From positions 62,001-126,000 of the forward strand of contig NZ_FUZQ01000008.1 of the NCBI RefSeq assembly GCF_900167525.1: 64,000 nt of DNA, written 5' to 3'. The notes under the pieces are model-generated. The model was not told where the DNA came from, ran no database searches, and worked only from the letters and a program-made list of their open reading frames with translations. The translations under genes were made by a program, and so were the position numbers. This DNA comes from Krasilnikoviella flava (GTDB lineage Bacteria; Actinomycetota; Actinomycetes; Actinomycetales; Cellulomonadaceae). Positions 42,840 through 51,259 of the stretch are shown here, one piece after another (the stretch's first letter is position 1; every line of letters begins with the position of its first letter).

Positions 42840-45329
42840 ATGGCATCGACCACAGCGGCGGCGCCCGCGCACGCCAAGCGCGGCGGGCGCACCGATCACC
42901 AGGCCGGGGCCTCGATGAGCCACCGGCAGATCCTGGAGGCCCTGTCGGGCCTCATGCTGGGCATGTTCGTCGCGATCCTGTCCTCCACGATCGTCTCGAA
43001 CGCCCTGCCGGAGATCATCGCCGAGCTCGGCGGCGGCCAGTCGGCCTACACCTGGGTCGTCACGGCCTCGCTGCTGTCGATGACGGCCACGACCCCGATC
43101 TGGGGCAAGCTCGCCGACCTGTTCAGCAAGAAGGTGCTGGTCCAGGTCGCGCTGGTGATCTTCGTCGTCGCCTCGGCGGCCGCAGGGCTCGCGCAGTCCG
43201 CGGAGTGGCTCATCGTCTGCCGCGTGTTCCAGGGCATCGGCACCGGCGGCCTGTCGGCCCTGGCGCAGATCGTCATGGCCACGATGATCGCCCCACGCGA
43301 GCGCGGCCGGTACTCGGGGTACCTGGGCGCGACGTTCGCGGTGGCCACGGTGGGCGGCCCGCTGCTGGGCGGCGTCATCACCGACACGGACTGGCTCGGC
43401 TGGCGCTGGTGCTTCTACGTGGGCGTGCCGTTCGCGCTCGTCGCGCTGGTCGTGCTGCAGAAGACGCTGCACCTGCCCGTCGCGAAGCGCGACAACGTCA
43501 AGATCGACTGGGGCGGCGCGTTCCTCTCCACCGCCGCGGTCTGCCTGCTGCTCCTGTGGGTGACGTTCGCGGGCGACAAGTACGAGTGGAACTCGTGGCA
43601 GACGTACGCGATGACGGGCGGCGCGCTGGTCCTCGTGCTGCTGTTCGTGCTGGTCGAGTCGAAGGTCTCCCAGCCGATCATCCCCCTGCGGCTGTTCCGC
43701 AACCGCACGGTCGCCCTGTCCTCGGTGGCGTCGCTCTTCGTGGGCGTGGCGATGTTCGCCGGCACCATCTTCTTCAGCCAGTACTTCCAGCTGGCGCGCG
43801 ACAAGTCGCCGACGATGGCCGGCGTCATGACGATCCCGATGATCGGCGGCCTGTTCGTCTCGTCGACCCTCTCCGGCCTCATCATCACCCGGACCGGCCG
43901 CTGGAAGGGCTGGCTCGTCTCCGGCGCCCTGCTGCTGACCGCAGGGCTCGGGCTGCTCGGCACCATCCGGTACGACACCGAGTACTGGCACGTCGCCGTC
44001 TTCATGGCCGTGATGGGCGTCGGCGTCGGCATGATGATGCAGAACCTCGTGCTCTGCACCCAGAACCAGGTGGCACCGGCCGACCTGGGCTCCGCCAGCT
44101 CGCTGGTGACGTTCTTCCGCTCGCTCGGCGGCGCGATCGGCGTCTCCGCGCTCGGCGCCGTCCTGGCCCACCGGATCCCCGACTACGTCGCGGACGGCCT
44201 CAGGAACCTGGGCCCGAAGGGAGCCGAGATCGCGCAGGGCGCGGCGGGCGGCTCCGGCGAGATCCCCGACATGGACCAGGTGCCCGAGCCCCTGCGCGGC
44301 ATCCTGGAGAGCGCGTACGGGCACGGCATCGCCGACGTCTTCCTCATCGGCGCGTGCGCCGCGCTCGTCGCCTTCCTGCTCGTGGCCTTCATCAAGGAGG
44401 TCCCGCTGCAGACCAAGGGCGCGATGGAGCAGTCCGCCGCCGAGGAGGCCGGCGCCGCGGCCACGGAGTCCGAGGAGGCCTACGTCCCGGAGCTCGTCGC
44501 GGTCGGCGCCGAGCCGACGGCTCAGCGCGCCGTTCCGGCGACCGGCGTCCTGCCCGCCGGCGTCTCGAGCGGCGGTGTCCCCGTCCACGGCCTGGTCCGC
44601 GGCGCCGAGGGCGCCCCGCTGCCGCAGGCGGCGATCACGCTCATCTCGCTGGGCGGGCGCCAGCTCGGCCTGGCGATCGCCCGGTCCGACGGCGCATACG
44701 CCGTCGACGCCCCCGGCGCCGGGACGTACGTGCTCATCGCCTCGGCCGACGGGTTCCAGCCGCAGGCGTCGACGATCGTCGTCGGCTCGACGCCGCTGGC
44801 CCACGACGTGCTGCTCAGCGGCACCAGCGGACTGCGCGGCGTCGTCCGCGGCCCGGACCTGCAGCCCGTCGCCGGCGCGATGGTGCTGGTCACGGACGTG
44901 CGCGGCGACCTGCAGGCGAGCGCCGGCACGGCCGACGACGGCACGTTCGCGTTCGAAGAGCTCGTGCCGGGCCCGGTCACGGTGGCGGTCAACGCCGCCG
45001 GGTTCCGGCCCCGCGCGCTGCCCGTCGAGGTGGGCGCCGCCGGCGTCACCCGGATCGAGGTGGAGCTCGCGGCGGGCGCCCGGGTGACCGGCGTCGTGCA
45101 GGCGCCGCACGGCCCGCTCGCGGACGCGCGCGTGACGCTCGTCGACGCGGCGGGCAACGTCGCCGGGACGGCCACGACGGGGGCCGACGGCGCCTACGCC
45201 TTCGCCGACCTGGACGGCGGCGAGTACACGTTGATCGCGACGGGCTACCCGCCGGCGGCGACAGCGTTGAGCCTGACGGGCGCGGGGGTCGACGGCCACG
45301 ACATCTCCCTCGCCCACCCGGCCGAGTGA
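42840..45329 (+). CDS. DHA2-type MFS transporter fused to three carboxypeptidase-regulatory-like domains
   Basis: 829 residues. Residues about 30-525 form a 14-segment DHA2 drug transporter: LEALSGLMLGMFVAILSSTI, then TPIWGKLADLFSKKVLVQVA, RVFQGIGTGGLSALAQIVMA and FAVATVGGPLLGGVITD. After TM14 (VFLIGACAALVAFLLVAFI) come three beta-sandwich repeats of the CarboxypepD_reg type, each starting with GxVRG or TGVVQA and carrying DGAYAVDAPGAGTYVLIA-, DGTFAFEELVPGPVTV- and DGAYAFADLDGGEYTLIA-like cores. With 14 segments the tail would be cytosolic. The gene ends in a GTGA overlap with a YceI gene that has the same kind of domain. Confidence 0.87.
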   Translation: MASTTAAAPAHAKRGGRTDHQAGASMSHRQILEALSGLMLGMFVAILSSTIVSNALPEIIAELGGGQSAYTWVVTASLLSMTATTPIWGKLADLFSKKVLVQVALVIFVVASAAAGLAQSAEWLIVCRVFQGIGTGGLSALAQIVMATMIAPRERGRYSGYLGATFAVATVGGPLLGGVITDTDWLGWRWCFYVGVPFALVALVVLQKTLHLPVAKRDNVKIDWGGAFLSTAAVCLLLLWVTFAGDKYEWNSWQTYAMTGGALVLVLLFVLVESKVSQPIIPLRLFRNRTVALSSVASLFVGVAMFAGTIFFSQYFQLARDKSPTMAGVMTIPMIGGLFVSSTLSGLIITRTGRWKGWLVSGALLLTAGLGLLGTIRYDTEYWHVAVFMAVMGVGVGMMMQNLVLCTQNQVAPADLGSASSLVTFFRSLGGAIGVSALGAVLAHRIPDYVADGLRNLGPKGAEIAQGAAGGSGEIPDMDQVPEPLRGILESAYGHGIADVFLIGACAALVAFLLVAFIKEVPLQTKGAMEQSAAEEAGAAATESEEAYVPELVAVGAEPTAQRAVPATGVLPAGVSSGGVPVHGLVRGAEGAPLPQAAITLISLGGRQLGLAIARSDGAYAVDAPGAGTYVLIASADGFQPQASTIVVGSTPLAHDVLLSGTSGLRGVVRGPDLQPVAGAMVLVTDVRGDLQASAGTADDGTFAFEELVPGPVTVAVNAAGFRPRALPVEVGAAGVTRIEVELAAGARVTGVVQAPHGPLADARVTLVDAAGNVAGTATTGADGAYAFADLDGGEYTLIATGYPPAATALSLTGAGVDGHDISLAHPAE

Positions 45330-46174
45330 GCGGGTCGGTGAGGGGGACGGTGAACGGGATGCTGACCGCGACCGTCCGGACGCGCGACGGGTGGGCCGTG
45401 CCGCACGCCGTCGTCACGCTGACGGACGCCGCCGGCAGCCAGGTGCTGCGGGCGGACGCCGACGACGACGGCGCGGTCCGCGGCGAGGCCGCGCTCCCGC
45501 CGGGCGCGTACGTCGCGATCGTCACGGCGGTGGGCTACGCGCCCGCCGCGACGTCGACGATCGTCACCGCCGCCGGCCACGCGGCCGTCGGCGTCGTGAC
45601 CCTGGCGCGGCAGGGCGGCACCGAGCTGCCGCCGCCCGGGCCGTGGACGATCGACCCGGCGCACTCGTCGGTGACGGCCGTCGCCCAGCACCTGGGCATC
45701 TCCAGCGTGCGGGGGCGGTTCACCGAGCTGGCCGGCCGCATCGACGTCGCACCCGGGGACGTCTCCCGCTCCGGGGTGGCGGCGGTGATCTCGGCGGCGT
45801 CGATCGACACCGGCAACGCGTACCGCGACGGCCATCTGCGCTCCCCGGACTTCCTCGACGTGGAGCGGTACGAGCACATCACGTACCGCTCCGGCGGGAT
45901 GACGCCCGTCGCCGCCGGCCGCTGGACCGTGCACGGCGAGCTCACCCTGCACGGCCGGGCACACCCCGTGGACCTCGACGTGACCTACCTGGGCACCGGC
46001 GCCGACGCGCAGGGGGTGGTGCGCGCGGCGTTCCGCGCCACCACCGAGCTGCGCCGGGACGCCTTCGCCATCCGCTACAACGAGGTGGCTGCGGCCGGCG
46101 TCGCCGTCGTCGGCACCACCCTCAAGGTCGAGCTGGAGATCCAGGCCGCACAGGGCGCGACCCTCCCCGCCTGA
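45326..46174 (+). CDS. YceI-family lipid-binding protein with N-terminal carboxypeptidase-regulatory-like domain
   Basis: 282 residues. Residues about 10-90 form one CarboxypepD_reg-like domain (TVRTRDGWAVPHAVVTLTDA, then AALPPGAYVAIVTAVGY). Residues about 100-282 are YceI: WTIDPAHSSVTAVAQHLGIS, VRGRFTELAGRIDVAPGD, DGHLRSPDFLDVERYEHITY and LTLHGRAHPVDLDVTYLG. YceI domains bind polyisoprenoids or other long lipids in a lipocalin-like barrel. No signal peptide is visible, so it should be cytosolic. GTG 45326 overlaps the transporter stop, showing coupling; starts further in (GTG 45338, ATG 45359) are possible. Confidence 0.83.
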   Translation: MSGSVRGTVNGMLTATVRTRDGWAVPHAVVTLTDAAGSQVLRADADDDGAVRGEAALPPGAYVAIVTAVGYAPAATSTIVTAAGHAAVGVVTLARQGGTELPPPGPWTIDPAHSSVTAVAQHLGISSVRGRFTELAGRIDVAPGDVSRSGVAAVISAASIDTGNAYRDGHLRSPDFLDVERYEHITYRSGGMTPVAAGRWTVHGELTLHGRAHPVDLDVTYLGTGADAQGVVRAAFRATTELRRDAFAIRYNEVAAAGVAVVGTTLKVELEIQAAQGATLPA

Positions 46175-46193
46175 CCCCTGCCCGCACCCGGTG

Positions 46194-47252
46194 CTACTCG
46201 CAGCCGACCCCGTCCCCGTCGCCGTCGAGGCGCGACGAGTAGCCGGGGTCGCCGCGGCGCACCGGAGCGGCCCCGGCGTCCCGCGCCTCGGCGCAGCTCG
46301 CGAACGGCGCCTGCGTCTCGGACGTCGCGTCGTCTGACCCGGTCTCCGCAGACCCGGTGTCGTTGGACGCGGCGCCGTCGGACGCCGTGCCGTCTCCGGC
46401 GTCGTCGACCCGCGGTGCGGGCCCGCCGGCAGGCAGCGGCTCGTCGGGGCAGCGGGTGAGCACCGTCGCGATGGCGTCGTGCTCGGCCTGCGTGACCCAC
46501 AGCGCGTACGCCTGCTTCACGGCCACCTGTCGTGCCACGTACTGGCAGCGGAACGTCTTGTTCGGCGGCAGCCAGGTGGCGGCGTCGCCGTCGCCCTTGC
46601 CGGCGTTGGTCGGCCCGTCGACGGCGAGCAGGTTCAGCGGGTCGTTCGCGAGCTGCCGGCGCGCGACGCCGTCGAGCTGCTGCGCCCCCTTCTGCCACGC
46701 GTCCGACATCGCCACGACGTGGTCGATCTGCACCGCCGTGGACGTGGCCTGCCCGCGGAGGAAGTCGACCGTGGTGGCCGTGTACGGGTCGGCGAGCACG
46801 CCGCTCAGCACGATGCAGTCGTGCGTGCCCGGGTCGGTGACGGTGCGGGTCAGGTCGCGCGCCAGGATGTCGTTGCGCGTGTCGCAGCCGTTGTGGTCGA
46901 CGTCCGCCCAGGCGGGGCCGAACTGGTCGCGCGAGTAGCCCGTCTTGGGCGCGCGTCCCTTCACCGCCAGGGTGTCGAGCGCGGCCAGGGCGGTGCCGGA
47001 CGCGGCGGGCGCGGACTCATCGGGATCGGCCGGCGCGGACTCTGCCGGCGCGGGCGTCGACGTGGCGGCCGGCCGTTCGACGTCCTCCCCGCCGAGGCCC
47101 GTGGAGGCGGGCTCGAGGCCGCCCGCGCACGCGCCGAGCAGGAGCGCGACGGAGAGGCCCAGGGCGGCGCCGGCCCCACCGCGCCGTGTCAAGGAGGATC
47201 GTGCCGTGGACGGCCGCGCCGAGGGACGTCGCGCCGAGGTGCGGGCCCTCAC
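46194..47252 (-). CDS. Lipoprotein HNH endonuclease (DUF1524) with C-terminal Excalibur domain
   Basis: 352 residues. The N-terminus is basic, then LSVALLLGACAGG gives a signal with lipobox LGAC. After a Pro/Ala linker the nuclease core follows: IDHVVAMSDAWQKGA (metal His), NDPLNLLAVDGPTNAGKGDG and WLPPNKTFRCQYVARQVAVK, which is the DUF1524 HNH pattern. The last 36 residues (CAEARDAG, then DGDGDGVGCE) are an Excalibur calcium-binding domain. GTG 47252 overlaps the GNAT stop by four bases. It is probably a cell-surface DNase for nutrient or extracellular DNA turnover. Confidence 0.85.
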   Translation of the reverse strand: MRARTSARRPSARPSTARSSLTRRGGAGAALGLSVALLLGACAGGLEPASTGLGGEDVERPAATSTPAPAESAPADPDESAPAASGTALAALDTLAVKGRAPKTGYSRDQFGPAWADVDHNGCDTRNDILARDLTRTVTDPGTHDCIVLSGVLADPYTATTVDFLRGQATSTAVQIDHVVAMSDAWQKGAQQLDGVARRQLANDPLNLLAVDGPTNAGKGDGDAATWLPPNKTFRCQYVARQVAVKQAYALWVTQAEHDAIATVLTRCPDEPLPAGGPAPRVDDAGDGTASDGAASNDTGSAETGSDDATSETQAPFASCAEARDAGAAPVRRGDPGYSSRLDGDGDGVGCE

Positions 47253-47557
47253 CGGGCGGAGTGCGCGAGCAGGTCGGCCTGCTCGGGGTGACGCCGGACG
47301 TAGGCCTTGATGAAGGGGCACAGCGGCACGATCTTCTCGCCCGCGTCACGCACCTGGGCGAGCGCGCCCGCGGCGAGCTGCGACCCGATCCCCTGCCCCT
47401 CGAACGCCGGGTCGACCTCCGTGTGCGTGAAGACGACCACGCCGTCGGTCCGCTCGTAGTACGCGCCGCCGGCGGTGCGCCCGTCGTCGAGCCGGGCGAG
47501 GAAGACCTGCTGGTCGCGATCGTCGACCACGGTGACAGGGGTCGGGGAGTCCGTCAT
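47249..47557 (-). CDS. Small GNAT-like N-acetyltransferase (NATD1 / YjdJ type)
   Basis: 102 residues. RTAGGAYYERTDGVVVFTHT, then VDPAFEGQGIGSQLAAGALA (acetyl-CoA loop) and KIVPLCPFIKAYVRRHPEQ are the hallmark of the short Acetyltransf_CG family, which ends near the conserved C-P-F-I-K-Y. The acceptor is unknown. ATG 47557 is used; the gene overlaps the nuclease gene, so the two are co-expressed. Confidence 0.85.
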   Translation of the reverse strand: MTDSPTPVTVVDDRDQQVFLARLDDGRTAGGAYYERTDGVVVFTHTEVDPAFEGQGIGSQLAAGALAQVRDAGEKIVPLCPFIKAYVRRHPEQADLLAHSAR

Positions 47558-47619
47558 GGCCCCATCCTGGCCGCTGCCCCCGACGTCTGTCGCCCCCCGC
47601 GCCGTGGGCGAGACGCACC

Positions 47620-48291
47620 TCACCGCACCGCGCGGGCAGGCGTCTCGTCGTCAGGCAGCAAGCGGTGCAGCAGCGGCGTGTTGACCTTCCTGGTGAAGTA
47701 GTCGATGAGCGGCCCGGCGAAGAACGCCGTCATGACGGTCCCGACCCCCACCGGCCCGCCGAACACGACCGCCAGCCCCACGAACGCCAGGTCCTGCACC
47801 ACGCGCACCACCCGGTATCGCCAGCCGGTGCGGTCGACGACGATGGGCGCGATCGCGTCGTACGGCGCCGTCCCGATCCCCGCGGTCATGTACGCCGACG
47901 CGCCCGCGGTGAACAGCACGATCCCCACCAGGAACAGCACGGCCTGCAGCAGGTGGCCGGGAGGGTCGGGCACCAGGGGTTCCACCAGCGCGCCGAACCA
48001 CTGGACGAAGAACCCCGTCATCACCATGTTGATGACCGTGCCGAGGCCGACGTACCGGCGCGCCCACACCACCACGGGCACGAGCAGGACGACGTTCACG
48101 GCGAGCTGATACGCCCCGAGTCCGACGCCGAGGTGCCCGCTGACCCCGATGTTCGCGGCAGTGAACGGGTCGACGCCGACGTGCGCGGAGAGCAGCACGG
48201 CCGACCCGAGGGCGAGCACCGCGACGCCGCCGAGCGCCCAGAGCGCACGTGGGACGAGCTGCGCCGCCTGCACGCGGCCACCGAGGGTCAT
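47620..48291 (-). CDS. YczE/YitT-like integral membrane protein
   Basis: 223 residues with five or six hydrophobic segments. ALGSAVLLSAHVGVDPFTAA near 25, GTVINMVMTGFFVQWFGAL near 83 and YMTAGIGTAPYDAIAPIVV near 130 match the YczE/YyaS/YitT-like family (DUF6198). Function unknown; some members sit beside regulators and may transport small metabolites. It starts with ATG 48291 and is divergent from the MFS gene at 48371. Confidence 0.78.
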   Translation of the reverse strand: MTLGGRVQAAQLVPRALWALGGVAVLALGSAVLLSAHVGVDPFTAANIGVSGHLGVGLGAYQLAVNVVLLVPVVVWARRYVGLGTVINMVMTGFFVQWFGALVEPLVPDPPGHLLQAVLFLVGIVLFTAGASAYMTAGIGTAPYDAIAPIVVDRTGWRYRVVRVVQDLAFVGLAVVFGGPVGVGTVMTAFFAGPLIDYFTRKVNTPLLHRLLPDDETPARAVR

Positions 48292-48358
48292 GGTTCGTCA
48301 CGGTAGGTGCCCGGGGCCAGGTGCGCGCGGTGGCGCTGCCGCCGCACCCCGGTGGTGG

Positions 48359-48370
48359 GAGAATCCGGCA
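48359..48370 (+). promoter_or_regulatory. -10 element and leaderless start of the MFS gene at 48371
   Basis: GAGAAT (48359-48364), six bases, then GTG 48371. The layout is the same as at purB, including GGGAGAAT and a GTGACC start, and there is no ribosome-binding site. Confidence 0.55.
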
Positions 48371-49672
48371 GTGACCCAGCCCGCCCCCGAGAACCCCGGC
48401 GCGGCGCCGGGTGCCCGGAAGCGCAACCCGTACCTCGACGTCCTCCAGGTGCGGGGCGCCGTCCCGTTCTCCACCGCCGGCGTGATCGCGCGCCTGCCGA
48501 TGTCGATGGTCGGCATCAGCACCGTGCTCATGGTCCAGACCCTGTACGGCTCCTACGCGATGGCGGGCCGTGTCGCCGCCGTGCTCGTCGTCGCGCAGGC
48601 GATCGTCTCGCCGCAGATCGCGCGCGTGGTGGACCGCCGCGGGCAGGCGAAGGTCATGACGCCGCTGCTCGTGGCGACGACGATCGGGCTGCTGGGCCTG
48701 GTCGCGGCCGCCCTCGCGGGCGCGCCGGAGTGGGTGCTCTGGGTGCTCGCCGCGGTCGGCGGCGCGTCGCAGGGCTCGTACGGGTCGCTCGTGCGCGCCC
48801 GCTGGTCCCACTCTCTGGACGACGCGAAGCGGCTGCACACCGCGTACTCGCTGGAGGCGGCGCTCGACGAGCTGGTGTTCATCGTCGGGCCGGTGGTGGC
48901 GACGACGCTCGCGACGACGGTCGCGCCGGCGGGCGGCCTGCTCGTGGCGGCGATCGTGGGCGGCGGGGGCGCCGCGTGGTTCCTCACCCAGCGCGCCACG
49001 GAGCCGCCCGCGGGCCGCGTCGCCGTGCCCGTGGACGGCGAGCATCTCGGGACGGTGGCGCACCCGGACGCCGTCCGGCTGGAGCACCGGTCGGCGATCC
49101 GGATGCCGGGGATGCCGGTGCTCGCCGTCGTCTTCGTCGCGATGGGCGTCATGTTCGGCTCCAGCGACGTGGCCACGGTCGCCTTCGCGGAGGAGCAGGG
49201 CATCAAGGGCATGGCGGGTCTGGTGCTGGCCTGCTTCGCGCTGGGCTCGATGATCTCCGGCCTCGCCTACGGGGCGCGCCACTGGGTGTCGCCGCTGTCC
49301 ACCCGGTTCACGATCGGCGCGTGCGCCATCGCCGTCGGCGTCTCCATGTTCTTCCTCGTGCACCACATCGCGGTGCTCGCCGTCGTGATGTTCCTGACCG
49401 GCTTCGCCATCGCGCCCACGCTGGTCAACGGGAATGCGCTGGTGCAGGCGCTGGTCGCACCGCACCAGCTCACCGAGGGCCTCACCTGGGTGGGCACGTC
49501 GCTGGGGGTCGGGGTGTCGCTCGGGTCGTGGCTCGCGGGCGTCGCGATCGACGCGGTCGACTCCCACGCCGGCTTCCTCGTCACGATGTCGGGCGGCTGG
49601 CTGTGCGCGGTCCTCGCGGTGGTGGCGCTGCCCGGGATGCGACGGCGCAAGCCGTACACCGCCACCGTCTGA
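48371..49672 (+). CDS. MFS transporter, 12-segment
   Basis: 433 residues and about 12 membrane segments. VLVVAQAIVSPQIARVVDRR-like loop 2-3 and VRARWSHSLDDAKRLHTAYS with LEAALDELVFIVGPVVATTL are typical of a group of actinobacterial MFS proteins of unknown substrate. A 24-residue polar N-terminus precedes the first helix. The start is taken at GTG 48371 on the leaderless-promoter pattern. It converges with the next MFS gene, leaving only 14 bases between stops. Confidence 0.82.
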   Translation: MTQPAPENPGAAPGARKRNPYLDVLQVRGAVPFSTAGVIARLPMSMVGISTVLMVQTLYGSYAMAGRVAAVLVVAQAIVSPQIARVVDRRGQAKVMTPLLVATTIGLLGLVAAALAGAPEWVLWVLAAVGGASQGSYGSLVRARWSHSLDDAKRLHTAYSLEAALDELVFIVGPVVATTLATTVAPAGGLLVAAIVGGGGAAWFLTQRATEPPAGRVAVPVDGEHLGTVAHPDAVRLEHRSAIRMPGMPVLAVVFVAMGVMFGSSDVATVAFAEEQGIKGMAGLVLACFALGSMISGLAYGARHWVSPLSTRFTIGACAIAVGVSMFFLVHHIAVLAVVMFLTGFAIAPTLVNGNALVQALVAPHQLTEGLTWVGTSLGVGVSLGSWLAGVAIDAVDSHAGFLVTMSGGWLCAVLAVVALPGMRRRKPYTATV

Positions 49673-49686
49673 GACGGGGACCGAGG

Positions 49687-51003
49687 TCAGGGCTCCGGGT
49701 GGTGCGCGTCGTAGCGCCAGAACCGCGGCTGGAGGCGCACGACCAGCCACAGCACGGCGACGCACGCGAGGCCGCCGACGACGGCCGCCCAGCCCTCGCC
49801 GAACCAGGTGGCCTCCGTGCCGAGCACCATCTCCCCGAGCCGCGGCCCGCCCGCGACCACCACGATGAACACGCCCTGCAGCCGGCCCCGCATGTGGTCC
49901 GGCGTCGCGGTCTGCAGGATCGACTGCCGGAACACGGACGAGATGGCGTCCGACCCGCCCGCCAGCAGCAGCGCCACCCCCGCCAGCACGACGGCGCCCC
50001 ACAGGACGCCGTCCGGGGAGTCCGGGCCGACGGCGACGAGCACCGCGCCGAAGGCGGCCACGGCGAACCCCCACGCCGTGATCGCCCAGACGATGATCCG
50101 GCCCTGCCACCGCACGCGCACCAGGGCACCGGAGAAGACGCTCGCGAGGATGCCCCCGACGGCGAAGCCCGCCGCGAGCACGCCGGTCGTCGTCTCGCCC
50201 CCGCCGAGATAGAGGGCGCCGGCCGCGGGCCACAGCACGCGCGGGAAGGCGAGCACCATCGCCGCGAGGTCGACGACGAACGTGGTGCGGACGTTGGGCC
50301 GCGTCGCGAGGTAGCGCAGCCCGTCCAGCACGGAGCTCAGCCCGACGACGCGACGCCGTGGCGGTGCCGCTGTCGGGTCACCGGCGTCCTCCCCCGTGCC
50401 CGCCTCGGGAGGGACCGCCGGGAGCCGCCACACCGCCCACAGCGCGGCGGTGAACAGCAGCACGTCCAGCGTGTACGCGATGCCGTACCCGCCCCAGCCG
50501 ACGAGCGTCGCCCCGATGAGCGGTCCGCCCGTGAGCGCGACGTTCATCGACAGCGTCTGCAGCGCGTTGGCCGCCGGCATGAGCTGCGGCTCGAGCAGGC
50601 GGGGCACGATCGACGTGCGCGCCGGGTTGTTGATGGCGAACGCCGCGGACTGCAGCGCCACCAGCCCGTACAGGAGGTTCACGGAGCCGACGTCGAGCCA
50701 TGCCTGCACCGCGATGGCCGCCGTCACCAGCCACAGCACCGACGAGGCGAGCAGCGACACCCGGCGGCGGTCGTAGTGGTCCACCAGCGCCCCGCCGTAC
50801 AGCCCGAGGGCCACGAGCGGCACCAGCGCCGCGATGCCCAGCGTGCCCACCGCGAGCGTGGAGCCCGTGAGCGAGTACACCTGCAGGCCCACCGCGACGA
50901 CGGTGACCTGCGTGCCGATGTTCGACACCCCGAGGCCCCACCACAGCCGTCGGTACGCCGGTGAGACGCGCAACGGGGTGAGGTCGGCGATCAGTCGGGG
51001 CAC
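49687..51003 (-). CDS. MFS transporter, EntS/enterobactin-exporter-like
   Basis: 438 residues, about 12 membrane segments. LIADLTPLRVSPAYRRLWWG at the start, GLYGGALVDHYDRRRVSLLA in loop 2-3, AFAINNPARTSIVPRLLEPQ and QTATPDHMRGRLQGVFIVVV match the EntS-like / MFS_3 group, whose best-known member exports enterobactin. No siderophore genes lie nearby, so the cargo is open. GTG 51003 is preceded by TACCCT (51017-51012) eight bases away, suggesting leaderless expression. Confidence 0.83.
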   Translation of the reverse strand: MPRLIADLTPLRVSPAYRRLWWGLGVSNIGTQVTVVAVGLQVYSLTGSTLAVGTLGIAALVPLVALGLYGGALVDHYDRRRVSLLASSVLWLVTAAIAVQAWLDVGSVNLLYGLVALQSAAFAINNPARTSIVPRLLEPQLMPAANALQTLSMNVALTGGPLIGATLVGWGGYGIAYTLDVLLFTAALWAVWRLPAVPPEAGTGEDAGDPTAAPPRRRVVGLSSVLDGLRYLATRPNVRTTFVVDLAAMVLAFPRVLWPAAGALYLGGGETTTGVLAAGFAVGGILASVFSGALVRVRWQGRIIVWAITAWGFAVAAFGAVLVAVGPDSPDGVLWGAVVLAGVALLLAGGSDAISSVFRQSILQTATPDHMRGRLQGVFIVVVAGGPRLGEMVLGTEATWFGEGWAAVVGGLACVAVLWLVVRLQPRFWRYDAHHPEP

Positions 51004-51226
51004 GGTGAACCAGGGTAGGCGCGTTCCGCGGGCAGCCCCGGGCGGGTCTGCCAGCCCGTCTCTCGAAGGGCCGGTGATCGTCCTCCCGGGGCCGCCGCGC
51101 GTGCCCCGCGTCAGCCGGAAGCCGTGGACGCAGCCCGGCCCCCTGCGCCGTGCTGCGTCCACGCCGGCCCCAGCCGGGGCGGAGCGGCCACGGGACACTC
51201 CCCAGTGATCCCCCGTGACCGCACCG

Positions 51227-51259
51227 CCCCGTCCGGAGCCGGTGCCGGCTCCGGTGGGG
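51227..51259 (-). terminator. Terminator hairpin directly after the LPATG surface-protein gene
   Basis: CCGGAGCCGG (51233-51242) pairs with CCGGCTCCGG (51245-51254), and CCCC (51227-51230) with GGGG (51256-51259), giving a 14-bp stem with a small bulge. It touches the stop codon of the minus-strand gene. Confidence 0.7.
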
